DNA from: JAJKIV01 sp036274195
GTDB taxonomy: Bacteria; Gemmatimonadota; Gemmatimonadetes; Gemmatimonadales; Gemmatimonadaceae
Assembly (NCBI GenBank): GCA_036274195.1
Contig: DASUGD010000400.1
Span: 20,789-84,788, forward strand
Direction of reading: 5' to 3'
Length of the DNA: 64,000 bases
Shown: positions 1-10,373 of the stretch, in pieces
How positions within the stretch are numbered: the first letter of the stretch is position 1
Layout: each line of letters opens with the position of its first letter
Position numbers and translations under genes: made by a program
Notes under the pieces: generated by a model
Database searches by the model: none
What the model was told of the DNA's origin: nothing
Seen by the model: the letters and a program-made list of their open reading frames with translations, nothing else

Positions 1-414
1 AACGTGGCGTGGTCGATGCGGAACCGGTCGCCGCTCATCCGGGTGCCGGATCGTCGCGGGATGGGGACGCGCGTAGAGCTTCGCATGCCGGATCCGGCGG
101 CGAACCCGTACCTGGCGCTCGCGGTCATGCTGGCCTCGGGGCTGGACGGGATCGAGACGAGCGCCGATCATCGTGAGCCGGTGAACACGAACATCTGGGA
201 GATGAGCTACCGCGAGAAGCGGCGTCTCCGCATCGATGACCTGCCGCACGACCTGAACGAGGCGCTCGATGAGCTCGAGAAGGACGCCGTGATCACCGGC
301 GCGTTAGGCACCCACATTGCCACGAACTTTCTCGAGGCCAAGCGGCAGGAGTGGCGGGACTACATCACGCAAGTCACGCAATGGGAGCGCGACAACTATC
401 TGCTGAAATATTAG
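1..414 (+). CDS. glnA: Glutamine synthetase, C-terminal part (truncated by window edge)
   Basis: Glutamine synthetase condenses glutamate and ammonia using ATP in the cytosol. Only the last 137 residues are inside the window; the frame is open to base 1. The fragment carries the conserved type I block NRSPLIRVPD followed by RVELRMPDPAANPYLA, which contributes to the glutamate and ATP site, then the helical C-terminus ending DNYLLKY. The PDPAANPY block places it in the bacterial GS-I group. No Tyr adenylylation loop of the usual form is obvious in the visible part. The gene ends at TAG, directly followed by a GCCATCA tandem repeat. Family assignment is firm; subtype is less so because the N-terminus is missing. 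Confidence 0.95.
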   Translation, partial: NVAWSMRNRSPLIRVPDRRGMGTRVELRMPDPAANPYLALAVMLASGLDGIETSADHREPVNTNIWEMSYREKRRLRIDDLPHDLNEALDELEKDAVITGALGTHIATNFLEAKRQEWRDYITQVTQWERDNYLLKY

Positions 415-434
415 CCATCAGCCATCAGCCATCA
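414..434. repeat. Heptamer tandem repeat (GCCATCA)3
   Basis: Three perfect head-to-tail copies of GCCATCA begin on the last base of the glnA stop codon. This is one of several 7-nt-period arrays in the intergenic gaps of this window. It lies between two convergent genes, so it could also affect transcription ends, but no stem-loop is formed by the array itself. Confidence 0.8.
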
Positions 435-458
435 GGCGTGGTGGCTGACGATTACGGG

Positions 459-1433
459 CTACGGCTTCCTTGTAACGACGAGCGCCATCGGCACTTTGCG
501 CAGGCCGCGCCAGAGGTGTGTGCCGTCCGCGTCCCGCACGAGCATCTGACCGGAGATCCCGCCGTCCAGTGCCACCGCCTGGCGCGCGCCGAGGGCCCCC
601 ATGAGGGCGGCGAATTCGGGGATGGTGGGGCCGAAGGGGATCGAACCTAACGATTCGCCCAGCGCGTCGAATCGCGTCAGGACGACGAGCAGGCGGCCGT
701 CGGGGAGGGCGCCCAGCCCGAGGCGGGCATCGCGGTGCTCGACATCGATCCCGCGGCCGGGCTCGCGCAGCGGCACCGGGATTTCCCCGTCGGCGGTCAG
801 CAGCGTGGGGTACGACTGAAACGCGGCGACGACCCCGCGTCGAACATTTGGGTCCTTGATGCTCTCGGGGCCGATCCAGCGCACCGTGCCTGACGAGTCT
901 ACCGCGACGGCCGTGGCCAGCGGACCCGAGCCGGGGGCCAGGAACTGATGGCCGTCGAGGACCACCCAGCCCCACGGAAGCGTCCGGACGAACTGCCCAA
1001 CGTTCACGGCCATGATGGCATCGCGACGGGCGTCGTCGACGGTCCACGCGGCACGCTCGCCGCCGGGAGTGAACGCCGTGTCGAGCCGCAGTTGTACGAC
1101 GCGCGGGTCGATGCGAGCGACGACCGCGCGCAGCCGCCTGGCTTCGCCAGTTCCCGCAAGTCGCAGCTCGCCCCATTCAACGCCATTGGCCGCCACCCGC
1201 CAGCGCACCGCGTCGGCGACCGCGTTGTGCGGGCCTCGCCACCGATCGGGCGCCTCGTCCGACCGCCACCACTCGCGCCAGGCCTTTCCGGTCCACACCG
1301 CGAGCGACGACGGCGGCAATCCTGCCCGCGCGGGCACGTGGTCGGCGGCGTTGCGCAGCGGCGTTGCGGCGATCGCCACGAACGCGATCGCCGCAACACG
1401 CACCGCTCCAAGGCACGCCGCAACGGGCATCAC
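459..1433 (-). CDS. Phosphodiester glycosidase family protein (NAGPA-like), exported
   Basis: A 324-residue protein with a hydrophobic N-terminus (residues about 5-25) compatible with export or a membrane anchor. The C-terminal half has the pattern of the NAGPA/phosphodiester glycosidase domain (PF09992): a segment LGLGALPDGRLLVVL, then PEFAALMGALGARQAVALDGG ending in a GGIS turn, as in the family whose mammalian member removes GlcNAc-1-phosphate caps. The bacterial substrate is unknown; a role on cell-wall or exopolysaccharide phosphodiesters is inference. Its start codon overlaps the stop of the upstream gene at 1430 by an ATGA, so the two are probably translated together. Confidence 0.75.
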   Translation of the reverse strand: MMPVAACLGAVRVAAIAFVAIAATPLRNAADHVPARAGLPPSSLAVWTGKAWREWWRSDEAPDRWRGPHNAVADAVRWRVAANGVEWGELRLAGTGEARRLRAVVARIDPRVVQLRLDTAFTPGGERAAWTVDDARRDAIMAVNVGQFVRTLPWGWVVLDGHQFLAPGSGPLATAVAVDSSGTVRWIGPESIKDPNVRRGVVAAFQSYPTLLTADGEIPVPLREPGRGIDVEHRDARLGLGALPDGRLLVVLTRFDALGESLGSIPFGPTIPEFAALMGALGARQAVALDGGISGQMLVRDADGTHLWRGLRKVPMALVVTRKP

Positions 1434-2389
1434 ATCACCTTCTCGAGATCCGCGCGGCGCGCGCCTAACGCCTGTAGCTCGCCGGCACTGAACCCGCGCG
1501 GCTGTGAGTTGTACTTCATGGCCGACAGGTACGCTTCGATTCGTTCACGAGCCGTCTGGTACTGGCGCTCCGAGAGCTTGCTCTCCTTCACTTCGGTCTC
1601 GGCGGCCTGCTCTTCGAGCTGGCGGATCGACTCGGTCAACTTGTTCGCCAGGGCGTTGAGTTTCTCGGACTGCACCATGGCGGCTGGCTGCGCCGGGAGG
1701 CTGCCGCACGCCTTGTCGGCGGCGAGCGAGTCGACGCTGTCGCTCTCGGGCGCGCCGCCGTTCAACTCGATCATCAGGCGACGGACCTCGGCCGTGTCGC
1801 CCTTCTGCTGGGCGACCGCCATCTTCTGGGCCATGGCGATGGCCTTCTCGCGGAAAGCCGGGTCGGACATGGCTTTGGCCTGCAACTCCTTCATCCGCTG
1901 GTCGTTCGCCTGCTGCCGCTTTTCGCGGGAGGCGTGGATGGCGTTGTTCCGGCAGCGCTGACTCTCGTCGCGCTTCACGGTGTAGGCCTCGATCGCCTTG
2001 GAGTTTTTCTGTGAGAGGTCCGCGCTCTGATTCGCGGCGGCATCGCGTTGCGCGATGAGCGTCGCCCTGCTCGGCGATCCGTTCGCTCCGTCGAGGACCG
2101 CCCGGCCAGCGGTGAGCCCGCGGATGATCTGTGCGACGCGGTCGTTCGTGAGCTCCACTGTGACGTCGTCGAACTTCGGTGGGGCTCCCGGATCGGAGGC
2201 GCTGGAGTTGACGCGCTTGTCGACCTGGTTTGCGACCTGCTGTTCGACCACCCTGTCTTTCGCTTTCTTGACCAATCCGCCCAGCTGGGCGTGCGCACTG
2301 TGGAATGGAACTGCCAGAGAGGCGACGACTGCGACGGCGATACCGTGGCGCGAGAGGCTGCGCGCACTGGTGGAATAGGCGTAGCTCAT
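1430..2389 (-). CDS. Secreted coiled-coil protein of unknown function
   Basis: A 319-residue protein not recognised as a known family. It starts with a clear signal peptide: a charged N-region, the hydrophobic run IAVAVVASLAVPF and a likely cleavage after AHAQ near residue 35. The mature part is highly charged and mostly helical, rich in Gln, Ala, Glu and Lys, with probable coiled coils around residues 130-200 and 235-290 (for example KLNALANKLTESIRQLEEQ). It contains two cysteines that could form a disulphide. It is first in a two-gene operon with the NAGPA-like gene, overlapping it by 4 nt, so a shared envelope job is likely. It is transcribed divergently from the histidine kinase at 2773. 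Confidence 0.75.
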   Translation of the reverse strand: MSYAYSTSARSLSRHGIAVAVVASLAVPFHSAHAQLGGLVKKAKDRVVEQQVANQVDKRVNSSASDPGAPPKFDDVTVELTNDRVAQIIRGLTAGRAVLDGANGSPSRATLIAQRDAAANQSADLSQKNSKAIEAYTVKRDESQRCRNNAIHASREKRQQANDQRMKELQAKAMSDPAFREKAIAMAQKMAVAQQKGDTAEVRRLMIELNGGAPESDSVDSLAADKACGSLPAQPAAMVQSEKLNALANKLTESIRQLEEQAAETEVKESKLSERQYQTARERIEAYLSAMKYNSQPRGFSAGELQALGARRADLEKVM

Positions 2390-2772
2390 GACTTGCTCCG
2401 TTGGCGTCCGACGACTGCAAGTGGGTGATTCAGGACGTGCGAACCGAACGTTGGCGGGTGCTGATTGCTGTTCGTACGGCGGGATCGCCCGCGGAGTGTC
2501 GAAGAGCCCCAGCGTCCTGCCTCAAGGTTGCGCCCACCGCGACGCGGTCGCGTGGGTCGAACGACCTATCCTCGGAGCCGACGAACGGCGAACCGTTCTC
2601 TCGACTGGATCGTCATTTCCTATACCCGGCGTGTGCGCTGTGTCACACTCCGACAGGCCATTGGCTTCGCAACCTTCAGGGCTGTCTCTTTACGGTACGC
2701 TCGAACGGTCGTTATGATCGTTCGAGCCCAGGAGCGGTTTGTGTCTTACGCGCTCGAGGCCCGCAACCGGAA
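2390..2772. promoter_or_regulatory. Divergent promoter region with a 9-bp inverted repeat
   Basis: This 383-base gap separates the leftward secreted-protein operon from the rightward histidine kinase. An open frame runs through it in phase with the kinase, but the translation looks non-coding (low-complexity, no domain), so I treat the gap as regulatory. At 2699-2727 there is an inverted repeat, GCTCGAACG and its exact complement, separated by 11 bases. It sits about 45 bases before the kinase start and is a candidate operator. No convincing -35/-10 pair was identified. Confidence 0.45.
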
Positions 2773-5031
2773 ATGATTCCAGCCGCACCACGCCGCCCGT
2801 TGCGGGCGATGGCTGCCTTCGAGTGGGTTTCCATCGCCGCCGGCGGAGCTTCGGCACTGATTGGCGTGCTGGTGCTCATCGGGTGGTCGCGTGGCATCGT
2901 TGGGCTCAGGACAATCGTTCCTGGCCTCATTCCCACCCTGCCCAACACAGCGGTGGCGTTCATCATCGGCGGCGTCGCCGTCATGTCGGCGAGCCGCGAG
3001 CGGTACGACGAACGCTTCGTCCTCATCACGCGCGTGCTGGCAGGCGCGCTGACCGCGTTAGGTGCCGTGTTCCTGATCGAGGAGGCCGCGAGCATTGATT
3101 TCGGGGTCGATCTCCTGCTGTTCGGCGACGCTGTACGGGCGATGGGTTGGGAGCCGGCAGGCCGACCGGCCATCAATTCCGCGGTCGTCATGATGCTCGA
3201 CGGCGTCGCGTTACTCGCCATCGACGCGCGGACGGTTCGCGGAAGGCGACCGGCGGAGCTGTTCGGCGGCATCGCCGTGCTCGTCACGTTCGCCGCCATC
3301 ATCGGGTACATGTACAACGTTCGCGGTCTGTACAGCTTCGGGCCGCAAGGTGGCATGACGCTCCTGACGGCGATCGTCCTGGCCGTACTGAGCTTCGGCG
3401 TCCTGTTCGCCCGTCCGGACGACGGGGTGGTCTCGCTGGTGGCGGCTGCCGACCCGGGCGCGGCGATGGTGCGGCGTCTCATCCCCCCCGCGTTCATCGT
3501 GCCCGTCGGGCTGGGGGCGCTGTGGCTGCTCGCTGGCGACGCGAAGTGGGTGTCGCGCGAAGCGGCCGTGAGCGCGTTCGTCGGCGCGGTGGTGATTACG
3601 TTCCTCACGCTCGTCATGCGCGCCGCGGTCGTTGTGCGAAACGCCGATCTGCAGCGCGACGAGATGATCCTTCGTGCCGAGTCGGCGCGGTCGGCCGCCG
3701 AGCGCGCGGCGGATCGGACCAACCGACTCCGGCGAACGGCCGAAGCGCTTTCCAGCGCCCTAACGCCGATCGCGGTGGCCCGCGTCATCGTCTCCGAAGG
3801 TTTGCCAGCGCTCAGCGCGACGGCGAGCGAGGTCGCCGTCCTCACGGCGGATGGCGACGCTCTGGATCTCATGGCGGTGAGCGGACTGCCGTCCGACGTT
3901 GCCGATGCGTGGCGGCGCTTCCCGGTGACGAGTCGCGTGCCGCTGGCGGATGCCGTGCGCACGATGGAGCCGGTGCTGCTCGACTCGCCGGAGGAAATCG
4001 CGCATCGCTACCAGGACCTCGCGCCGGTGCTCGAACGCGTGAACGTTCGCGCGATGATCGTGACGCCCATGGTGGTCGACGGGAGACCACTGGGCTCGCT
4101 GAGCTTCAGCTTCAACGGGCCGCGGGCGTTCGACGAGAGCGATGTCACCTTCACCCGGGCGCTGGGCCAGCAGTGCGCGCAGGCGCTCGAGCGGGCGCGA
4201 CTTTTTGCGGCCGAGCAGTCCGCCCGAGCAGACGCGGAGGCCGCGAACCGCGCCAAGACGGAATTTCTGGCGATGATGTCGCACGAGCTGAGGACGCCGC
4301 TCAACGCCATCGCTGGCTACGCCGAGCTGATGGAGCTTGGCATCAGCGGTCCGGTGAGCGATACGCAGCGCGACCAACTCGGCCGGATCCGCCGTAGCCA
4401 ACGCCATCTCCTGGGAATCATCGAGGACCTGCTGGACCTCTCGCGGCTCGAGCACGGGAAGCCGGCGGACATCGAGCTGGGCCCGGTGCCGATCCACGAG
4501 ACGTTGGGCAACCTCGAGCCGCTCATCGCTCCGCAGCTCAAGGCGCGGAACCTGGCGTACATCTACAACCCGGCAGAGGGTGGCCTCATCGCCTACGGGA
4601 ACCGGGCGCGCATTGAGCAGATCGTGCTCAACCTGCTCTCGAACGCCATCAAGTACACTGCGCCGGGTGGACGGATCGGGCTGTCGTGTGGGCTCCACGG
4701 CGGTCAGGTGGAGATTCGCGTGAGTGACACCGGTCACGGGATCCCGCGGGAGAAAATGGATTCGATCTTCGAGCCGTTCACGCGGCTGGAGATGGACCTC
4801 ACGCGGACGACGGAGGGGACCGGGCTCGGTCTCGCGATCAGTCGGCAACTTGCCCGGGCGATGCTGGGTGACCTCACCGCGCGGAGCGAGATAGGGCGGG
4901 GCTCGATCTTCACCCTCACGCTCCCCATCAACGCCCCGGTGATCGCCGACCAACCGCCGCAGATCACGCCCTCGTCATCCATGATCGCCGTGCCGCGCGA
5001 CGCCATTCCGCTCCACCGTGTCCGGATGTAA
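2773..5031 (+). CDS. Membrane-bound sensor histidine kinase (7-TM-like sensor, GAF, HisKA, HATPase)
   Basis: A 752-residue orphan sensor kinase. Residues about 15-310 hold roughly seven to eight hydrophobic helices, resembling a MASE-type integral membrane sensor. A GAF-like domain spans about 350-475 and ends RPLGSLSFSF. The dimerisation/phosphoacceptor helix has SHELRTPLNAIAGYAELM with His near residue 504. The ATP-binding domain shows the N-box NLLSNAIKY, the G1 box SDTGHGIP and the G2 box GTGLGLAIS. No receiver domain is attached and no response regulator is adjacent. The frame is open further upstream to 2401, but that extension looks non-coding; ATG 2773 is the first start that leaves a sensible N-terminus. 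Its HisKA block closely resembles that of the kinase at 29818-31095. Confidence 0.85.
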   Translation: MIPAAPRRPLRAMAAFEWVSIAAGGASALIGVLVLIGWSRGIVGLRTIVPGLIPTLPNTAVAFIIGGVAVMSASRERYDERFVLITRVLAGALTALGAVFLIEEAASIDFGVDLLLFGDAVRAMGWEPAGRPAINSAVVMMLDGVALLAIDARTVRGRRPAELFGGIAVLVTFAAIIGYMYNVRGLYSFGPQGGMTLLTAIVLAVLSFGVLFARPDDGVVSLVAAADPGAAMVRRLIPPAFIVPVGLGALWLLAGDAKWVSREAAVSAFVGAVVITFLTLVMRAAVVVRNADLQRDEMILRAESARSAAERAADRTNRLRRTAEALSSALTPIAVARVIVSEGLPALSATASEVAVLTADGDALDLMAVSGLPSDVADAWRRFPVTSRVPLADAVRTMEPVLLDSPEEIAHRYQDLAPVLERVNVRAMIVTPMVVDGRPLGSLSFSFNGPRAFDESDVTFTRALGQQCAQALERARLFAAEQSARADAEAANRAKTEFLAMMSHELRTPLNAIAGYAELMELGISGPVSDTQRDQLGRIRRSQRHLLGIIEDLLDLSRLEHGKPADIELGPVPIHETLGNLEPLIAPQLKARNLAYIYNPAEGGLIAYGNRARIEQIVLNLLSNAIKYTAPGGRIGLSCGLHGGQVEIRVSDTGHGIPREKMDSIFEPFTRLEMDLTRTTEGTGLGLAISRQLARAMLGDLTARSEIGRGSIFTLTLPINAPVIADQPPQITPSSSMIAVPRDAIPLHRVRM

Positions 5032-5277
5032 GCGGGAATCGGGAATCGGAATCGGAACTAAAGGGAACAGGGAACAGGGAACAGGGAACAGGGAACGGGG
5101 AGCGGTACTGCGGGAGGCGGGGAGCGGGAAGGCGGGAGAGGCCGAAACCGGGCGTTCGGCTCCACAGTTTTCTGACGGACCGGCCTCGGCGTCGATGAGG
5201 CTCCAAGGCCCGTCGCGCTGTACATTGACGGGTGTCCCGCCGCCGCGTGGCGGGCAACGACTTCAACCATTCGGTCC
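5032..5277. repeat. Intergenic gap with heptamer tandem repeat (GGGAACA)4
   Basis: The 246-base gap between two kinase genes starts with imperfect GGGAATC units and then four perfect GGGAACA copies plus one variant at 5063-5097, followed by GC-rich sequence without recognisable features. It must also contain any promoter for the kinase/regulator pair at 5278-7694; none was identified. Confidence 0.75.
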
Positions 5278-7005
5278 GTGCTGGCAGGGATGCGCCGGTT
5301 GCGCGCGACCATCGCGGTGGTGGTGTGTACGTTCACCGCCGCATCGGTTGCCGCTTATCAGGTCTACAACGCGGTGTGCGCGCAGGAATCGGCGGCGCAG
5401 CGCGCGTTGCTGTCGCACGCGCGTTTTGCGGCGTGGACGTTTGCGCGCGAGGCCGATCAGGAGCTCGAGCGCGCAGCGCGCCGTGTGCTGGCGCCCACCG
5501 TCGCGCTCGCGGCGGACCCGGGCACGGAATCGGCGCCTTCGGTGCTCGTGGCGGAGGGTATCCGGGCAGCGCGCCGCTGTGCCTGCGTGGCGGTGCCGGA
5601 CGTTCGCTTCACGTTTGCGGTCGATCTCGCGCGCGGCGACGTGGTCGTCGGGGCGGTTGGGGATGAAATGCCCGAGACTCCGAGTGTCGAGGTCAAGCGC
5701 AGCGTGATTCGGATGGTCCGAGAAGGTCTCACGGCCGGTGCGGTGACGGGAGACCCGGTGATTATTCGCCTGCCGAGCGACGGGACGATCGCGATCGCGT
5801 ACATGCTCGCCGGGCCCACTGGTGTGCATCGGGGGGGTGGGGACCCGCACGCCGCGTACGGTTACGCCTTCGACGTGGCATCGGCGGGGCGGGCGGTATT
5901 CCCTGCAGTGCTGGCGTCTCGTGCGCTCCTTCCGCCTACCGGCACGGCCGCGTTGCCTGTGGACTCGGCGCTGACGCTTTCGGTCGCGGGTCCGGACGCG
6001 CGAGTGGTCTTCCGGTCGGCGGCACTGCGCGGGCTCCGCCCGGCCGCAACGTTAGGCATGACCGGCGCCTTCGACGGGTTCGCGGTGCGTGTGGCGATGC
6101 GCCCCGCGTTTGCGTCGCGCGTGGCCGTGGGCACGTGGACGTGGAACCGGTCCCAGCTCGTGCTCGGTCTCATTACGCTGAGTGCCGGGCTCGTGATCGT
6201 GTCGCTGCTGCAACTGCGCCGTGAGCGGCAGCTCGCGCGGGTGAAGAGCGAGCTCGTATCGGGTGTGTCGCACGAGCTCCGGACGCCGCTCGCGCAGATC
6301 CGGATGTTCGCCGAGATGCTGCGCCTTGGCTGGGTGCGGAGCGACGACGAGCGACAGCGATCGGTCGCGATCATCGACCAGGAGGCCCGTCGGCTGGCGC
6401 ATCTCGTCGAGAACATCCTGCAGTTCTCCAGGGCGGAGCGGTCGGCGCCGCGCCTGTCGCTCGTGCGGTTGGAGTTGGCGGCACTCGTGGACGAGGTCGT
6501 GGACAGCTTCGCCCCGCTCGCGGGCTCGCGCGGCGTGACGGTGCGCACGACGCACTCGGGTCATGCCGTTGCGCTTGCCGACCGGGACGCATTGCGGCAG
6601 GTGCTGCTCAATCTCCTGGACAATGCGGTGAAGTATGGCCCGGCGGGCCAGACGATCACGGCGGGAACGCGCGTGGACGGTGTCGGGCGCGTGCAACTCT
6701 GGGTGGACGATCAGGGCGCCGGGATTGCGGCGCGCGACAAGGCGCGGGTCTGGGAGCCATTCCGCCGGCTCGACCGCGCGGTGGAGGCAGGAATTTCGGG
6801 GAACGGGATCGGACTGGCGGTCGTGCGCGAGCTGGTGGCTGCGCAGGGCGGGACGGTGGCGGTGCATGACGCCCCGGGCGGAGGCGCGAGCTTCGTGGTG
6901 ACGCTGCAGGCTTCGGGGGAGGCGTCCCGGGGCAACGCCGGCGTCCAGCCTAACGAGTCCGCCGGCTTCGCCGAAGTGACACCGCGAGAACATTCGCTGT
7001 CATGA
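5278..7005 (+). CDS. Sensor histidine kinase with periplasmic sensor domain
   Basis: A 575-residue two-component kinase. A first membrane helix (about 10-30) is followed by a roughly 250-residue extracytoplasmic sensor region without recognised family, and a second helix (about 295-315, LGLITLSAGLVIVSLLQL). The cytoplasmic part has the H-box SHELRTPLAQIRMFAEML (phosphoacceptor His near 332), the N-box NLLDNAVKYG, the G1 box DQGAGI and GNGIGLAV. The start may be GTG 5278 or ATG 5290; neither has a good ribosome site. Its stop overlaps the start of the response regulator by ATGA, so the two form a cognate pair. The two ADOP permeases that follow are possible targets, though a 258-base gap separates them. 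Confidence 0.88.
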   Translation: MLAGMRRLRATIAVVVCTFTAASVAAYQVYNAVCAQESAAQRALLSHARFAAWTFAREADQELERAARRVLAPTVALAADPGTESAPSVLVAEGIRAARRCACVAVPDVRFTFAVDLARGDVVVGAVGDEMPETPSVEVKRSVIRMVREGLTAGAVTGDPVIIRLPSDGTIAIAYMLAGPTGVHRGGGDPHAAYGYAFDVASAGRAVFPAVLASRALLPPTGTAALPVDSALTLSVAGPDARVVFRSAALRGLRPAATLGMTGAFDGFAVRVAMRPAFASRVAVGTWTWNRSQLVLGLITLSAGLVIVSLLQLRRERQLARVKSELVSGVSHELRTPLAQIRMFAEMLRLGWVRSDDERQRSVAIIDQEARRLAHLVENILQFSRAERSAPRLSLVRLELAALVDEVVDSFAPLAGSRGVTVRTTHSGHAVALADRDALRQVLLNLLDNAVKYGPAGQTITAGTRVDGVGRVQLWVDDQGAGIAARDKARVWEPFRRLDRAVEAGISGNGIGLAVVRELVAAQGGTVAVHDAPGGGASFVVTLQASGEASRGNAGVQPNESAGFAEVTPREHSLS

Positions 7006-7694
7006 AGCGGATTCTGATCGTCGAGGACAACGCCGACCTGGCGTTCGGCCTTCGCAACAGTCTCGAGATCGCGTCGTACGAGGTGGTCGTGGCGAACGAT
7101 GGCCCGTCGGGGCTGCGTGAGGCGCGCACCGTTTCGCCGGATCTCATCATTCTCGACCTCATGTTGCCGGGAATGGACGGCTACCGTGTGCTGCGCGCGG
7201 TTCGCGAGGGTGGATCGCAGGTGCCGGTGCTGATATTGACGGCGCGCGGCGAGGAAGCGGACAAGGTGACGGGGTTCCGACTTGGTGCCGATGACTACGT
7301 GACGAAGCCGTTCGGCGTCCTCGAACTGGTGGCGCGGGTGGAGGCGGTGCTTCGGCGCGCGTCGGCCGCGTCGGGTCCGAAGGCGCCGCCGGCCGACGCA
7401 TCGCGGTTTGGGGACATCGAGATCCAGCCGGTGGCGCGCGTGGTGAGGAAGAACGGCAGGCCGGTCGAGCTGTCACCGAAGGAGTATGAGCTGCTGCTCG
7501 CGCTCGTGCAGCGTCCGGGACAGGTGATCTCGCGGGCGGAGCTGCTCAAGACGGTGTGGGGGTACCATGCGTCCGTAGTGAGCCGGACGATCGACACACA
7601 CATCGCCGAGCTGCGGCGAAAGCTCGAGCCGAATCCTGCATCCCCGCGGCACATCACCACGGTCTGGAAGACCGGGTATCGGTTTTTGCCGTAG
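7002..7694 (+). CDS. OmpR/PhoB-family response regulator
   Basis: A 230-residue DNA-binding response regulator. The receiver domain has all key residues: acidic pair E8/D9, phosphoacceptor D52 in LDLMLPGMDG, T80 in LTARGEE and K102 in VTKPF. A linker of about 20 residues leads to a C-terminal winged helix (about 135-228) with ELSPKEYELLLAL and the typical YRF end. It overlaps the upstream kinase by 4 nt and is almost certainly its partner. Regulated genes cannot be read from the sequence; the permeases directly downstream on the same strand are the obvious candidates. Confidence 0.95.
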   Translation: MKRILIVEDNADLAFGLRNSLEIASYEVVVANDGPSGLREARTVSPDLIILDLMLPGMDGYRVLRAVREGGSQVPVLILTARGEEADKVTGFRLGADDYVTKPFGVLELVARVEAVLRRASAASGPKAPPADASRFGDIEIQPVARVVRKNGRPVELSPKEYELLLALVQRPGQVISRAELLKTVWGYHASVVSRTIDTHIAELRRKLEPNPASPRHITTVWKTGYRFLP

Positions 7695-7952
7695 CGACTG
7701 CCGGGGACGGGCGACGGGCGACGGGCGACGGCCGGTAGCCGCTGGCTGCTCGTGCTGGCTGCTGACACGCGGCGAGTCCCGTAATCGGGACGGTGGGTAT
7801 CCCAGCGTTGGGAATTCCTGGGACGAGTCGACGATAGAGGCGAGCCCCTAACTCGCGTGGCTGCTAGCCGTTAGGCAGCGATCGCCCGATGGCACCGGGT
7901 TCGCTAAGCCTGCCTGCCGCGAACGAGTCCGATACCCTATTCCCGATTCCCG
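7695..7952. promoter_or_regulatory. Intergenic region with (GGGCGAC)3 array and weak sigma-54-like site
   Basis: The gap holds three tandem GGGCGAC copies at 7709-7729 and a CGTTAGGC octamer near 7870. At 7890-7905 the sequence TGGCAC-N5-TCGCT resembles a -24/-12 sigma-54 promoter: the GG-N10-GC spacing is kept but the -12 element has one mismatch to TTGCW. It lies about 48 bases before the permease start and, given the NtrC-type regulator further downstream on the same strand, is worth noting. Evidence is thin. Confidence 0.35.

Positions 7953-10372
<2,420 letters not shown>

Positions 10373-10373
<1 letters not shown>

Noticed and set aside
2401..2772. N-terminal extension of the orphan kinase
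   Set aside because: The open frame upstream of ATG 2773 gives residues without fold or membrane pattern and would occupy the whole divergent promoter gap.
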